From contig CM077666.1 in the NCBI GenBank assembly GCA_039707655.1, forward strand, positions 399,671,886 through 399,735,885: a stretch of 64,000 nucleotides of DNA, in the 5' to 3' direction. Of the stretch, positions 23,550-34,019 are shown piece by piece. The DNA is from Elymus sibiricus (taxonomy: Eukaryota; Streptophyta; Magnoliopsida; Poales; Poaceae). Both the position numbers and the translations under genes were made by a program. A model generated the notes under the pieces. That model had not been told where the DNA came from and did not search any database. It worked only from the letters and a program-made list of their open reading frames with translations. Each line of letters begins with the position of its first letter. The stretch's first letter is position 1.

Positions 23550-24064
23550 CATGTCACATCCCACACGATTCACCTCGCAAAAACGTGTGCGATTGTTAAC
23601 CCCATCGCACACAGTTCCTTTAGTTCAATCATGTGCCTAGTGGAGCACACCATTCTCCCCGTACAATCGTGTGTGTTGTCTAGAGTTAACGCACACGTGT
23701 TATACTTGTCAAACCATGTGCGAAACTTCACATACGGTGGATAGATTACACAACGTCTGCGATGCTCCAGATCATCGCAGACAATTCGTTCCTAGCAACT
23801 GTTTGTCAAGCAACACACACGATTCGTTCGTCAAGATCGTATGTGTTATTTGGACTTATCTCACACAGTTCTTCTGTCGGAACTGTGTGCCCCATATCGC
23901 ACACGCATCTCCTTTCTAAATCGTGCTCAATGGGTCAACCATCGCACACGTTTCATTTGCGGGCAGGCGGTTATATTTTTGTAATGTGTGCCATGCATCA
24001 ATTGCACACAGTTCGATTTTAGGGTGTGCGATAGATGTACCTTGACAGTATAATTCTGCACTAG
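23550..24064. mobile_element. CACTA transposon terminus with subterminal repeats
   Basis: At least ten short degenerate repeats of the 'cgcacacggttc' / 'aaccgtgtgcga' type occur in both orientations. The segment ends 'ttctgcactagtg' at 24064, compatible with a CACTA 3' end (inverted CACTA). Such arrays are transposase-binding subterminal regions of Triticeae CACTA elements. The opposite end is not identified. The exonuclease pseudogene ends about 140 bases to the left, so it may have been carried by this element. Confidence 0.7.
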
Positions 24065-24739
24065 TGTCAGAAAAATAGATGGGCATCAAAATGGCCTTTT
24101 AGAAGCTCAAGAATGAGCAGACTGCTAAAGATGCTAGCAGACGCAGATTCTCTAAGTTAAATCACCTGACTTTGGCGATTGAAGTTGAGCAACCAAAGTC
24201 ATGTGAAGCTACTAGTCAACATTGCGTCCCTAAATAGACACCCAAAAAAAAAAACCATTGCGTCCCTAAAAAAACTAACCAAACGCTGCCGGCACGGGTA
24301 CATGTGCACAATTCATCGATATCACATACACAAAATACAAGCAAATGTACACATCGATAGCTGCCATACACACTTGCATGACCAAACACGTTCGATGGAT
24401 TTTAGTTAAACAGCAAACAATCAGCCCAAAGCCCATGCTGGCAACGATCACAGGACGCAACAGATCTATTGGTGTAGGGGTGCGTAGTGATTTGTTATTT
24501 TATACGTTGATGAGAAGCCGGCTGGAGAGCGACGGATCGACCGGAGAGGTACCAAAGCAAATGGTTGGGAAACTTGGTAGATCAAGACAACTCGACACAT
24601 CATCATCTTTTGGTCGGTCCAACAGTGTAGTTTGAAATCGTACGTCCCGTGACTTTCCGAGTGCCCCCCCCCCCCCCCCCCCCCCCCCCACACGTACCAG
24701 GGCCGGCTTTCTGGCCCGGGAGCCCCAGCGCCATCCACG
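24065..24739. other. Anonymous sequence with a 26-base C run
   Basis: No gene or repeat family is recognised. There are short A runs at 24245-24255 and an uninterrupted run of 26 C at 24664-24689. The Gly-rich minus-strand frames over the C run are artefacts of it. Confidence 0.5.
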
Positions 24740-24960
24740 GAATCTTTCTTTTTTCGAAATGGAGGTACAAAATTTGCCTCATCGATTAATTAATAATAAG
24801 AGAATTGTTCAATTAATTTATGGAAAACTGGACTAAAACCGATACAATCATACTATAATTAGACTACTCACCAATCATGAGACCCCACAAGCACACATGG
24901 AGCCCGCCAAACCCTTCGAACACACAACCACCGTAACTCCCAACGCTATGGCTCCATGGA
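24740..24960 (-). mobile_element. Probable LINE 3' end, minus strand
   Basis: The minus strand ends 'gaggcaaattttgtacctcc' then 'atttcgaaaaaagaaag', the usual tail of Triticeae L1-type LINEs. The upstream block 'ttgtatcggttttagtccag' recurs in similar form at 58450-58545. No ORF2 protein is preserved in this piece. Boundaries are approximate. Confidence 0.5.
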
Positions 24961-25699
24961 ATCTTTTGATGCTAATACCAATACCTGTATCTATTTGTCT
25001 TAAAAAAACCTGTATATCTATTAAAAAAACTAAACAACTCTGAGTTGCTACAGAAGTTAAATAGTAGTACTAGTACTATGGATCGCTATAGAAGGTCTTT
25101 TGTTTTGCATGAGTTGTTTAAACACTTATGATGGTGGTCGTCAACTCTGTGCAAAGAAAAAATATATCAAAATATATAAGTAGTTTGTGTGGTTGTAGGT
25201 TTTTGTAAGAACTAGGATGCATGCAAGTGAGAACTGCAAGATTCCTGCTGCGAGTTGCAGCTGATGTCTTCGGTAGAAAGAAAGGATGGGCGCCAGCTGT
25301 TTTGCCGCTTGCTGGTTGAAGGAATTGGCCGTTTTGAGTTGATTACATAGTACCTTCATTTAGGCTTATGGTCTGCTTATTTTGTGATGGTGTTTTGTAA
25401 AGGTTTCTAGGTTGAACTGATATAAATAGTGAGAGTTATTCATCTTGAAGGTTGTCCTTTTGTTCTTGATATGTATATATGATAATTTTGGAACCATCCT
25501 CGAGGGAACGGTCCTGGTCGGATAGTTTTATCAATTTCATTGGGGAATGAAAAAAAAATGGGCACGCGGCCGGGGTTGTGATACATCTATCTACTATATG
25601 ATAACTGTGGCAATTAATTTCTTGACAATATAAGGTTGTATCAAAGGGTGAATAAACAGTCACCAACTTGGATCATTACGATAGCAAAGAAGTAAGGAA
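24961..25699. other. Anonymous AT-rich sequence
   Basis: No open frame with a recognisable motif, no terminal repeats and no tandem array were found here. Confidence 0.4.
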
Positions 25700-26702
25700 G
25701 AACCAGTGCAACACAACATGCAACCAGGCGCACATGAATCTTTTTCCAGGCTTGCACCATCATCACCGTCGTCGACGGCCGCCAGGCGCTCTTCTGGCAC
25801 AATAATTGAGCGGAAAAGGGCCCCTAAAGTTACTGGCCCTAGAGCTCTACAAGATTGCTTTCAGGAAGAACATGACGATGCAACATGAGCTTTCTGATGA
25901 CAACTGGATCAGAGCGGTGGCTAGGTTGCATACCTTGCAGCAGCTGGGGGAGTATGTCACCCTCTGGGAGTGCGTTAGTCAACTTCACCTTACACCCAAC
26001 CAGGAGGATACCATATCTTCGAACCTGACTACAAATGGCTCTTACACTTCGGCGTCCGCCTATGTGGTCCAGTTCTATGGATCTTACCCCAGGTTCAAAC
26101 CGGCCAAGATTTGGTCCGCGCACACTGAGCCTAAATGCAAGTTCTTCGATTGGCTTGCCCTTCATGGAAGAATTCTCACCGCAGGGCTGGACACACGAGC
26201 CGCGATGGCAGCTTTGCCTCCAGGCGCCTTAAACGGTGACCCACTTGTGCAAAGATTGTCCCCTCTCTGTCGTTGTATAGAACCAAGTGATCACCTGGAC
26301 AAATGAAGATCTTCCCGTGCCTAATTTTCGGAGCCTTGTGATATTTCGATCTGGCGGGACGAGTTGATCGCAAATGAGTCGAAAGAGGAATGTAAACGCC
26401 GAAGTGGTAGACTCATCTACACCATTTGGAATATTTGGAAAAAGATAAACAGACGAGTGTTCACGGGACGTCGCATGACTCACCGTGAAGTGGCAATGTT
26501 GGCATATGTAGCCATCAAACAATGTCAAATGGCGTTTTTGAGTGCCGTGCCCGCCATGGGCATCGGCTTGCCCCTGTATTTGTTTAGTCTTCGGTTTTTG
26601 CCACATTTACCCTCAAAACGTGCACCACCTTGTACATTATGTCCACCTCTTTCTCTCTTAATGAAAAAAGCAGTGCTTCTGCCGGTTCCTCAAAAAAAAA
26701 AA
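25700..26702 (+). mobile_element. 5'-truncated L1-type LINE with poly(A) tail
   Basis: The frame around 25806-26306 translates to a degenerate C-terminal part of a LINE ORF2 protein (zf-RVT region): 'LALELYKIAFRKNMT', 'SSNLTTNGSYTSASAYVVQF', 'KFFDWLALHGRILTA'. The frame 26364-26735 continues with 'RRSGRLIYTIWNIWKKINRR' and 'AMLAYVAIKQCQMAF', another typical LINE C-terminal block. The copy ends in an A run at 26692-26702. The endonuclease and reverse transcriptase core are missing, so this is a dead 5'-truncated copy on the plus strand. I did not find a convincing TSD. Confidence 0.75.
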
Positions 26703-27766
26703 CTACCACCAAGATTTTTTCTAATAAGAAGATAGATAAAACAACCACCAATCAGGTCTTTACCAAAATCATAAGACTAGGTGCATAAAGTAAGACGTGC
26801 CCATGGTAGCGAAGGAGAAAGAAGAACCATGCCTAATCTGCTATATCATGTGCTAGTCACAAGTTAAAAAAAAAATGTGTTGTTTTGTGTGTTCATGAAT
26901 GGTATATGTGTTTGACGCTTGGAGCAAAATATATAATGCATGGTTCACATTTTGTTAAAAGATTGCGTAGCGTTAAGTTTAATTAAAAAAAACTCCTTTA
27001 TACATCATTTTATCATGTTTCATAAGTTTGTTGTTTAATAAATGTAAACCGAGAACAATCTTACATTTGGTTTACCATTATTTTAAGTTGTTTTTAAGCA
27101 CATATTTATACATTTTCAACACAAATTCCCACATCAATGCGCAGGGCATCACCTGGTTAGTTTTATCGTGCACATGCACGGTGATGTTCACTAATCAGCT
27201 GTGATGGTGAGAGACAATTTGATCTTGACTGCACATCAGAAATTCGTTATCTTATCACACGCTGCTCGATCCATGTGGGCGACGTGACGCGCGGAGTGCA
27301 AAAGCTAGATCGGCCATGCCCCATCCAACGCGCGCGGTACGTACATGTCACGGGATGCATGTAGGGGACTGGACAAAATGATATCTGTGATGGGGGATCG
27401 CGAATCATCGAAACCGACACGAGCTAAATACCATCTTCCACTAGCAAACTAGCAAGTACGACACTGTTGCGCGCCAAATTAACTGGAAAGTTGAGACTTG
27501 GATAGCGACTTGAGCTAACCGAAAACGATATTACACTCATGAGAGCGATGCACCCGTACGCACGCTGGAAACTCAAGCATGCAAGCAAGCCGGCGTCCCC
27601 GTTGGCAGCTTTGTCTCCTTCCTCCTCCACCAGCTCGACAAGACGCTGGCTCACCCGGTGTCCCAGTCCACACAATTCCCCTGGCGTGATCATCTTGCAC
27701 GTACCCGTGCGCAGGAGAAGTGATGTAAGATATCTCCGCCCCCCTCCCCCCTCGCACTCCCTTCCC
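26703..27766 (+). promoter_or_regulatory. Upstream region of the glycine-rich eight-cysteine protein gene
   Basis: About 1.06 kb between the LINE tail and the TATA box holds no credible ORF. It is AT-rich to about 27140, then more mixed. It includes a C-rich patch at 27738-27750 close to the TATA box. Promoter function is inferred from position only. Confidence 0.4.
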
Positions 27767-27774
27767 TATAAATA
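27767..27774 (+). promoter_or_regulatory. TATA box of the glycine-rich eight-cysteine protein gene
   Basis: TATAAATA stands 109 bases before the ATG, in a CT-rich context. With transcription starting about 30 bases downstream, the 5' UTR would be roughly 80 bases. Confidence 0.75.
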
Positions 27775-27882
27775 CCACCGAGGCTCCCTTGCATTGCCAC
27801 ACACAACAGAAGCAAAGCAACAGCCTGTGAGTGCACTTTGTAGTTTGTACACCTTCATTGGCGTAGCTAGCTCTAGGCAGAC

Positions 27883-28605
27883 ATGGCGAAGAAAGTGCAG
27901 GTGATCGCTACGCTCCTGGCGCTGAACCTTCTCTTCTTCACATTCGCCAACGCCACTGGACGTCCCTGCCCTCCTGGCGGGGGCAGCGGCGGGGGAGGGA
28001 GCGGTGGCGGTGGGGGAGGAGGGGGCAGCGGGAGCGGGGGAGGCGGCAATTGTGGTGGCGGAAACTGTGGTGGGGGAGGAAACGGTGGCGGCGGAAACGG
28101 TGGTGGCGGCAATTGTGGTGGGGGCGGGAACTGTGGTGGGGGCGGAAACGGTGGCGGCGGCAATTGTGGCGGCGGGAACTGCGGTGGGGGCGGAAACGGC
28201 GGTGGTGGCAATGGTGGAGGCGGAAACGGTGGTGGTGGCAATGGTGGAGGCGGAAACGGTGGCGGTGGGAACGGTGGCGGCGGAAACGGTGGAGGTGGGA
28301 ATGGTGGCGGTGGCAATGGTGGCGGCGGCAACGGCGGAAACAGCACCCAGTGCCCGCTGGACGCGCTGAAGCTGGGGGTGTGCGCGAACGTGCTGGGGCT
28401 GCTGAACCTGACCCTGGGGAGCCCGCCGGTGCAGCCGTGCTGCTCGCTGATCCAGGGGCTGGCGGACCTGGAGGCGGCGCTGTGCCTGTGCACGACGCTG
28501 AACCTCAACCTTCTGGGCATCAACCTGTCCTTGCCCATCGCCCTCAGCCTCGTCCTCAACAACTGCGGCAGGAACGTCCCCTCCGGCTTCCAGTGCCCCA
28601 ACTGA
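27883..28605 (+). CDS. Secreted glycine-rich protein with eight-cysteine (Hydrophob_seed, HyPRP-type) domain
   Basis: This intact single-exon gene encodes 240 residues. Residues 1-25 ([20 protein letters not shown]...) are a signal peptide, probably cut after ANA. Residues about 29-152 are a low-complexity linker of GGGGN-type units with occasional Cys. Residues 157-238 form an eight-cysteine domain with spacing C-x9-C-x18-CC-x13-C-x-C-x24-C-x9-C, the pattern of Hydrophob_seed / hybrid proline-rich proteins (LTP-like fold). Most family members have a proline-rich linker; here it is glycine/asparagine-rich. The expected location is the cell wall or extracellular space. The start is set by the signal peptide, with TATA box and polyadenylation signal properly placed. 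Linker length probably varies between accessions. The substrate is unknown. Confidence 0.93.
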   Translation: MAKKVQVIATLLALNLLFFTFANATGRPCPPGGGSGGGGSGGGGGGGGSGSGGGGNCGGGNCGGGGNGGGGNGGGGNCGGGGNCGGGGNGGGGNCGGGNCGGGGNGGGGNGGGGNGGGGNGGGGNGGGGNGGGGNGGGGNGGGGNGGGGNGGNSTQCPLDALKLGVCANVLGLLNLTLGSPPVQPCCSLIQGLADLEAALCLCTTLNLNLLGINLSLPIALSLVLNNCGRNVPSGFQCPN

Positions 28606-28927
28606 GCCCGGACACCTGCATCCGCCATACCTCATGCATGCATGCACGTATGATTGGCTATTTGAAGTACCACTACGTACTTAATTGTGTGCTTTAATTA
28701 CGTAATCATCTGCTGGCTTTTATGTGTGACTGGATACGATTGCGGAGAGTCTACGTATACGTACTACTTCTCCAGGTTCTACGTACAAGCACGCACTGTT
28801 ACCTGCGTGCGTAAGGATTTCGTTGTGTGTGTGTGTATGATACTATGATGTGTTGTCGTAATCGTCACATGTTTGTGATGAGTTAGTTATTGCCAGAGTG
28901 CTCATGATGTACCTCTATCTTCGACTA

Positions 28928-28933
28928 AATAAA
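28928..28933 (+). terminator. Polyadenylation signal of the glycine-rich gene
   Basis: AATAAA occurs 323 bases after the stop codon, in an AT-rich context following 'cgacta'. It is the first perfect hexamer downstream of the gene. The 3' UTR contains a short TG repeat at about 28824-28836. Confidence 0.6.
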
Positions 28934-29259
28934 AGATTTGCTATTTTCCATTATTTTTATATACTACATTTGCAAATTTTACTATTTTTGCACTGTGCTT
29001 GAATTGAAATTGTATATAGGCATGTATGTGTTTGAATGGTCTCACTCTCTCGTGATGTCATACTTTGGTACTGGTATTGAACTATTTGTATTGGCTTGCC
29101 TACTTTTGTAACTTTACGGGAGGAGAAAAAGAGCACTTGTATGTCGCCGATTATGACTTTATTAATTTGAAGTCGGGCTCTTTCGAGCCTTTCCTCTAAG
29201 CAAACGATATTGAGAACCTTAGTGACTTGGAAAACTAATTCTCCCGCAAACAAGACTAC

Positions 29260-29622
29260 ATGAGGTTTACTGTGTCAGTATATTCTTCCCGTCCGAGTCA
29301 GATAACAGTTAACACTAACTTCCCGTTGCTTCCATAGGGAAACAACCATTAACAACCTTGATCAACGAATGCTTCGGTGTTTAAAGGCTACGGCTGGCAG
29401 GTGGCGCTTCACTCCTCTCCATCTTATTTTTGCCTGTGGTGGATTGTAGTTTTTGTTTGTTGTTCTCCTTAGCACCTTTGTGTCTGACCGCGTGGGTGTC
29501 TGTGTGTTTTCATTTCCCTCTTGTACTGTTGACTGTTAAGGGCATCATTAATTTAATGTCAGGCATATGCCTCCTTTCTAAAAACAAGCTAGTTCAGAAT
29601 ATACTGACACAGAAAACCTCAT
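29260..29622. mobile_element. MITE-like element with 27-bp terminal inverted repeats
   Basis: ATGAGGTTTACTGTGTCAGT... at 29260-29286 is matched in inverted orientation at 29596-29622 with 26 of 27 positions identical. The enclosed 309 bases have no gene. I found no clear TSD, so the superfamily is undetermined. Confidence 0.6.
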
Positions 29623-30085
29623 CTTGAAATTATTAAATAAGACCCTAGTTCAGTGAAGGTTTACTAGTTATATTAGTAGTTACTGCTAGATAGCTAGATA
29701 ACTGTCCCTCTGTTGTAAATTAGACGGCTTTCAGAAAAAAGATGGGATAAACACTTTCAAACTTTAATTGTAAACAATATATCAAGATTCATTAAATAAA
29801 GAAAAAAATCAGGTTCCCATGACTGTGTAATTTTACAAATTGTAATGGCATATTTAAAAAATAACTGTAGAGTTACACCTTGGAAATTGCGCCAATATCC
29901 AAAATGTCATATGTTTTAAAAACATACAAAATTAGAAAAGCGTGATAGTTTGTTTTTGCTAGATAAACAAATATATTTTTATGTAGTGATATGGTTCGAT
30001 CAACTTAGAAATAATTGTTTCTCTTTCAACCGCTCCTAGCCATATAATCAATATTTTGTCATCCCTACTACACTTGTATATATAG
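29623..30085. other. Anonymous AT-rich sequence
   Basis: No ORF, tandem repeat or inverted repeat was recognised. Confidence 0.4.
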
Positions 30086-30286
30086 CAGTGGTGGACCTCG
30101 AGCTTGACCATGGGGGGTGCAAATCTTATCTCTCACAATAGAAATGCCATGTATAACTATAAAAAATTATCAATGTATCATTCTAACTCTATAATACACA
30201 CACGATTAGACCAACTAGTACTAGATAAAAAAAAAGTTTTGCATTTTGGAGGGGGTGCCAGAGCACCCCCATTGGATCCGCCACTA
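30086..30286. mobile_element. hAT-type MITE, 201 bp
   Basis: Begins CAGTGGTGGACC and ends GGATCCGCCACTA (imperfect TIR of the CAGTGGCGGA type common in plant hAT MITEs). It is flanked by the perfect 8-bp duplication ATATATAG at 30078-30085 and 30287-30294. The inside is non-coding and AT-rich, with G/C-rich ends. Confidence 0.82.
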
Positions 30287-30803
30287 ATATATAGTCTAAG
30301 TGAACGGTTCTCAACGGTGATTAGGAAATACTAAAAACCCGGTATTTTTATTGCCACCCAGCTTATACCATTGAAATACCATACTATATTTGGTACTTCT
30401 ACCCTCGTAGGTGCCTATCACCGATCGGCACCTAGCCTTCTTTCCAAAAATAAGATATCAATAGCTTCAAAGACAAAACCTCACCATAAAAGCCATGTGT
30501 GATGTACTGCCAGTACTCTCAAATCCAGAAACCTTACCGTAGAAGTCTTGACATTCCAATATACAACAAATACATAAATGAAAAAATATCAGTCATGTTA
30601 AAAAAAAATCAAATCCAAATTCAACCACAACTCAAGAAACGAAAATGACAAACCTAGCTATACGCTAAAAAAAAAGTGGCTAGTTCAAATTGGGTTGTGA
30701 ATTCGGCTCATCAACACTATCAACGTTGAATTTATCTTTTTTGTTTCTCGAGCTATGTATTCAGGTTGACGTTTGTTTTGAAATTTTATGATATGACAGA
30801 CCT

Positions 30804-30851
30804 CCGTAAAGTGATCTAAACGTTCTTATATTCCTTTACAGAGGGAGTACA
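30804..30851 (-). mobile_element. One end of a Stowaway (Tc1/mariner) MITE
   Basis: 'cctccgtaaagtgatctaaa' continuing to 'tttacagagggagtac' is the terminal sequence of very common Triticeae Stowaway MITEs (reverse complement TACTCCCTCTGTAAAG). I could not find the opposite end, so it is a half element. Confidence 0.6.
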
Positions 30852-33411
30852 TATCAGTGTTGTGTGTGTTTTTTTTTACAAAATTTTAGCAACAATTTAA
30901 TAGTCAAAAAATTGTGGGTGCACAGTGATACGTTCTTCCTGGGTCGAATCACTGATCGACAGCTGGTCACCTTTCTAATTATCATAGATCGACAGCTTCA
31001 GACCTATATGTCGATCAAGTGTTGTCACTTGTCACATTGTTACCTCTCTGACTCAGAGTCACTTACAGCGAGCGAAGAGAGGGAGAGCTTACCTGAGACC
31101 ATTTTTCTTAGCGAGTAATTCCAAAGGCGAGGTGACTACTCACTTGCTACTTCTCTAGCTTTTTGTCCCATGCAGAAAGCGGAATATTTGCTTTTTCGAT
31201 CATCAGGGCAGAACATTTGTCGTCCGCGTATAGTACTTGAATCGGGCTCAGGAATAATCCAAGCGAGCAAGTACCAACCGCTGTCATCTCAAGTTGCGAA
31301 GTACTCCACTACAGCTACCTAACCCGACTCACTGTGCGCACATGCACATGCATGCATACATGTGACACAGTGACTGAGTGACAGAGACAGAGACGGTGAT
31401 CTTTTCTTTACTGCTTAGTAGTCGAGTCATCAGGCTATCATAGTATCATACGTAACATTGTAATCAATATCTCCATACGCAGTGTGTCCCTTGCGTATGC
31501 GCAAATAACAGCATGAATGTTGATGCAAGATGCCAAGACATGTACACAACATACCTTCAGACAGACCGTCTACATGCCTACCCGCCAACCTGCATATGCA
31601 TGTATGTATATGAACCGTCCGATCTAGAATGTAAGGCTGAGTCTAAGACCAATTGCCCCCGAACAACTGAAGTTGCACTTTTGCAAAAACCACCCCACAC
31701 CAGAATTGTTCTGATGTGAAAAAAAGAGCTGGAAGTTCTCCTTTCTCCTTCTCCCGCGAAAGAAATAAAGTCTTCAGTTCAAAAAGAAAGAAATAGTCTT
31801 CGAAAACTCCTCCCAAATTCCTCACCGCCGGGCACTCCCCCCACTCTTTCCCGACGACCGTCCGAGTTGAGTTGAGCGAGGGTCCCTCCCCTTGTATGGT
31901 TGTAGTTGTAATTAGGGTCTTTCACCCGCAAAAAAAATTAATTAGGGTCTCAATAAATCAGATTTGGCTTTGAGCTTGCCGAGCACCTCTCCTTCTAGAT
32001 CTGGCCGTGCAAGTTATCGAAGGCGGAGTGGATAGTGGTGATTGTTGCCATGGCCCGGTATGCTCGTTTTACCTTTGTGGTTGTTGGGTTGATTCTCTTT
32101 TGTGCAGGCTTTGGTTCTCAACCTCCAACTTGAGGCCTTCTTTCATGGAGCCTACCAGTGTGAGTAACGTCATGAGTAGGCCCGGGCTTTGCAGATGCAA
32201 AGGATTTCTGTTGGTGGTGAGCCGCTCGTTCGCGGAGGCGCTGGTGCCAACTACCCCGACCCACTGTGTTCGCTCCCAACCACGCTCATCCCTCCGTAAG
32301 TTATGTGTTTCTCCTATCAGATCCAAGAAGTCGGATTAGTGGACAAGGTCATTCTGCGTTTGTCTTCTGCTTTTCCTATGTTTTGTAAATTGTGTATTCC
32401 TTCTATCAATGAAATCAACAACTCTCCTGTTGTGTCATAAAACTAAACTAGAACCCATATCTCTTTCGAATCGCGGTGATGTTGAGGCATCAATGCTTCT
32501 GTCTATATTGCAGATGCCAATTATTCATGTACATACAACCATTTTTGAACTTGTATATGCTCTTTTATGTATGCAAGTTCTTTATCAATTATTTTTATTT
32601 GTGTGTTCATTTTCATAGTTTTCTTGATCAATCGTTGATTGCGATATGTTTGCTATTTACGGGACTATAATACACTTAACAAACTGTTTTAGCAATATTT
32701 AGTATTGGCTGGTCACACTTGCAATAGTGCAGATTGCTATGCTTCAATATCTGATCAAAAATGCAAATCCATAATGCCACAATTTTGTATTCAAGAGAAA
32801 ACAATCAAATATGGAAAACAAACAATTTACCCATTCCTCCTTAGCATTCCAAAATTCCAGAAAAGAAAGAAATAATTCGAGCACCGTAAGAAATACCTAG
32901 ACGTGTTCACAATCCTCAAAAATTGAAATTTCTCTTAAAGAACACTCGTTTTCAATGAAAAATCTTCCAAAAACTTATAGATCTCATTCTTTTCATCTTT
33001 TTTTAATGTACAATTCACAAACAATGTTGTGAGACTCGCACTAGGGTGGCCCTCCAGCCCACGAGGTCATGCGATGGCTTGGGCTCACAACCTCACGGCC
33101 CAACCCATGCCTCAAAGGCGGAAACCCCGGGTCAAAATTTACGAGTAGTAGGATCTTTCTTCCAAATCATTAAGTGTATATGTAGGTTACAAAACCACAT
33201 TCCGGCTTCATCGCCAATACCACCGACATCGTGCTAAAAATTCACAAAGAACACTAGTGATGCAGTTAGTTTGTTTTAATTATGTTTCTGACTGGTTGGA
33301 CCCGCATGTAAACGGTGAAGTGGCACCAAAAGTCGACACTGTTTTCCTGAGCCATTAAAAAAATAGATAGAGGTTGTGTTGACCGTTAAGTTGAAAGGGG
33401 CCACCTGTCAG

Positions 33412-33447
<36 letters not shown>

Positions 33448-33785
33448 GCTCCACATCTCTTTCTCTCTCTTCCCCCAAGAGATGGAGTCATGGTTGTGTG
33501 TTGCAAACCTTGCCGACAGTAGTAGCGTGGGTGGAGCCCGCGCTCGGGAAGATGACAGCGGTGCCGTATTTGCCATGCATCTGAGGCCTCGCATGTGGCG
33601 GATGCGGCTTGATAGTCTCCAAGTGTGTGGAGTTATTATAGAACTTTTCCAATGTTGATGTGGAAGTATTGAATGTCGTACCACATGAGAGCAAAAGGTA
33701 GGTTTCTTGTTCTTTCAAGTTATATGTGTCACTCACGAAACTATCTTTGCACTTTTACTGTTTCCCTATTAAGTAGCAAGTTGAT
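30852..33785. other. Anonymous low-copy-looking stretch, no supported gene
   Basis: Frames longer than 60 codons exist (for example 32007-32339 plus), but none shows a domain or a consistent codon pattern. The stretch 31720-32340 is somewhat more gene-like, with a possible 3' splice acceptor 'ttgattctcttttgtgcag' ending at 32107, but no coding homology follows. A CT dinucleotide repeat (about 37 bases) sits at 33412-33448. Confidence 0.35.
33412..33448. repeat. CT microsatellite
   Basis: Nearly uninterrupted CT repeats with one extra T. It is followed by further CT-rich sequence to about 33470. Confidence 0.85.
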
Positions 33786-34019
33786 TGATTGGTCAGCGGC
33801 GGAGCTTCAAAGAAAATACTGGGTGGGCCAGCCCAAAGGAGAGTAACAAAAATTTCAAATTCTCAACCATACTATCAATTTTGTTCATCAATTTATTGCA
33901 TTTCGGACTATTCAAAGTGTTATAGCCTACAAGTTAGAGGGAAATTCGCACTGATTGATAAATGCACATTTTAGGAGAAAATAAAAGTACATATGTGGCT
34001 CAGCAGCCATTAGTGCTCA

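Noticed and set aside
27873..28628. Long antisense open frames (251 codons, and 293 codons at 27766-28647), proline-rich or Ala/Thr-rich
   Set aside because: They mirror the GGGGN repeats of the sense gene. The sense strand has the signal peptide, eight cysteines, TATA box and polyadenylation signal.
28004..28697. Other sense-strand open frames over the glycine repeat
   Set aside because: They are frame-shifted readings of the same repeats, with low-complexity products and no domain.
32007..32339. Plus-strand open frame of 110 codons with a possible splice acceptor upstream
   Set aside because: The product shows no domain and the supposed intron boundary lies inside the frame. It is not strong enough to call a gene.
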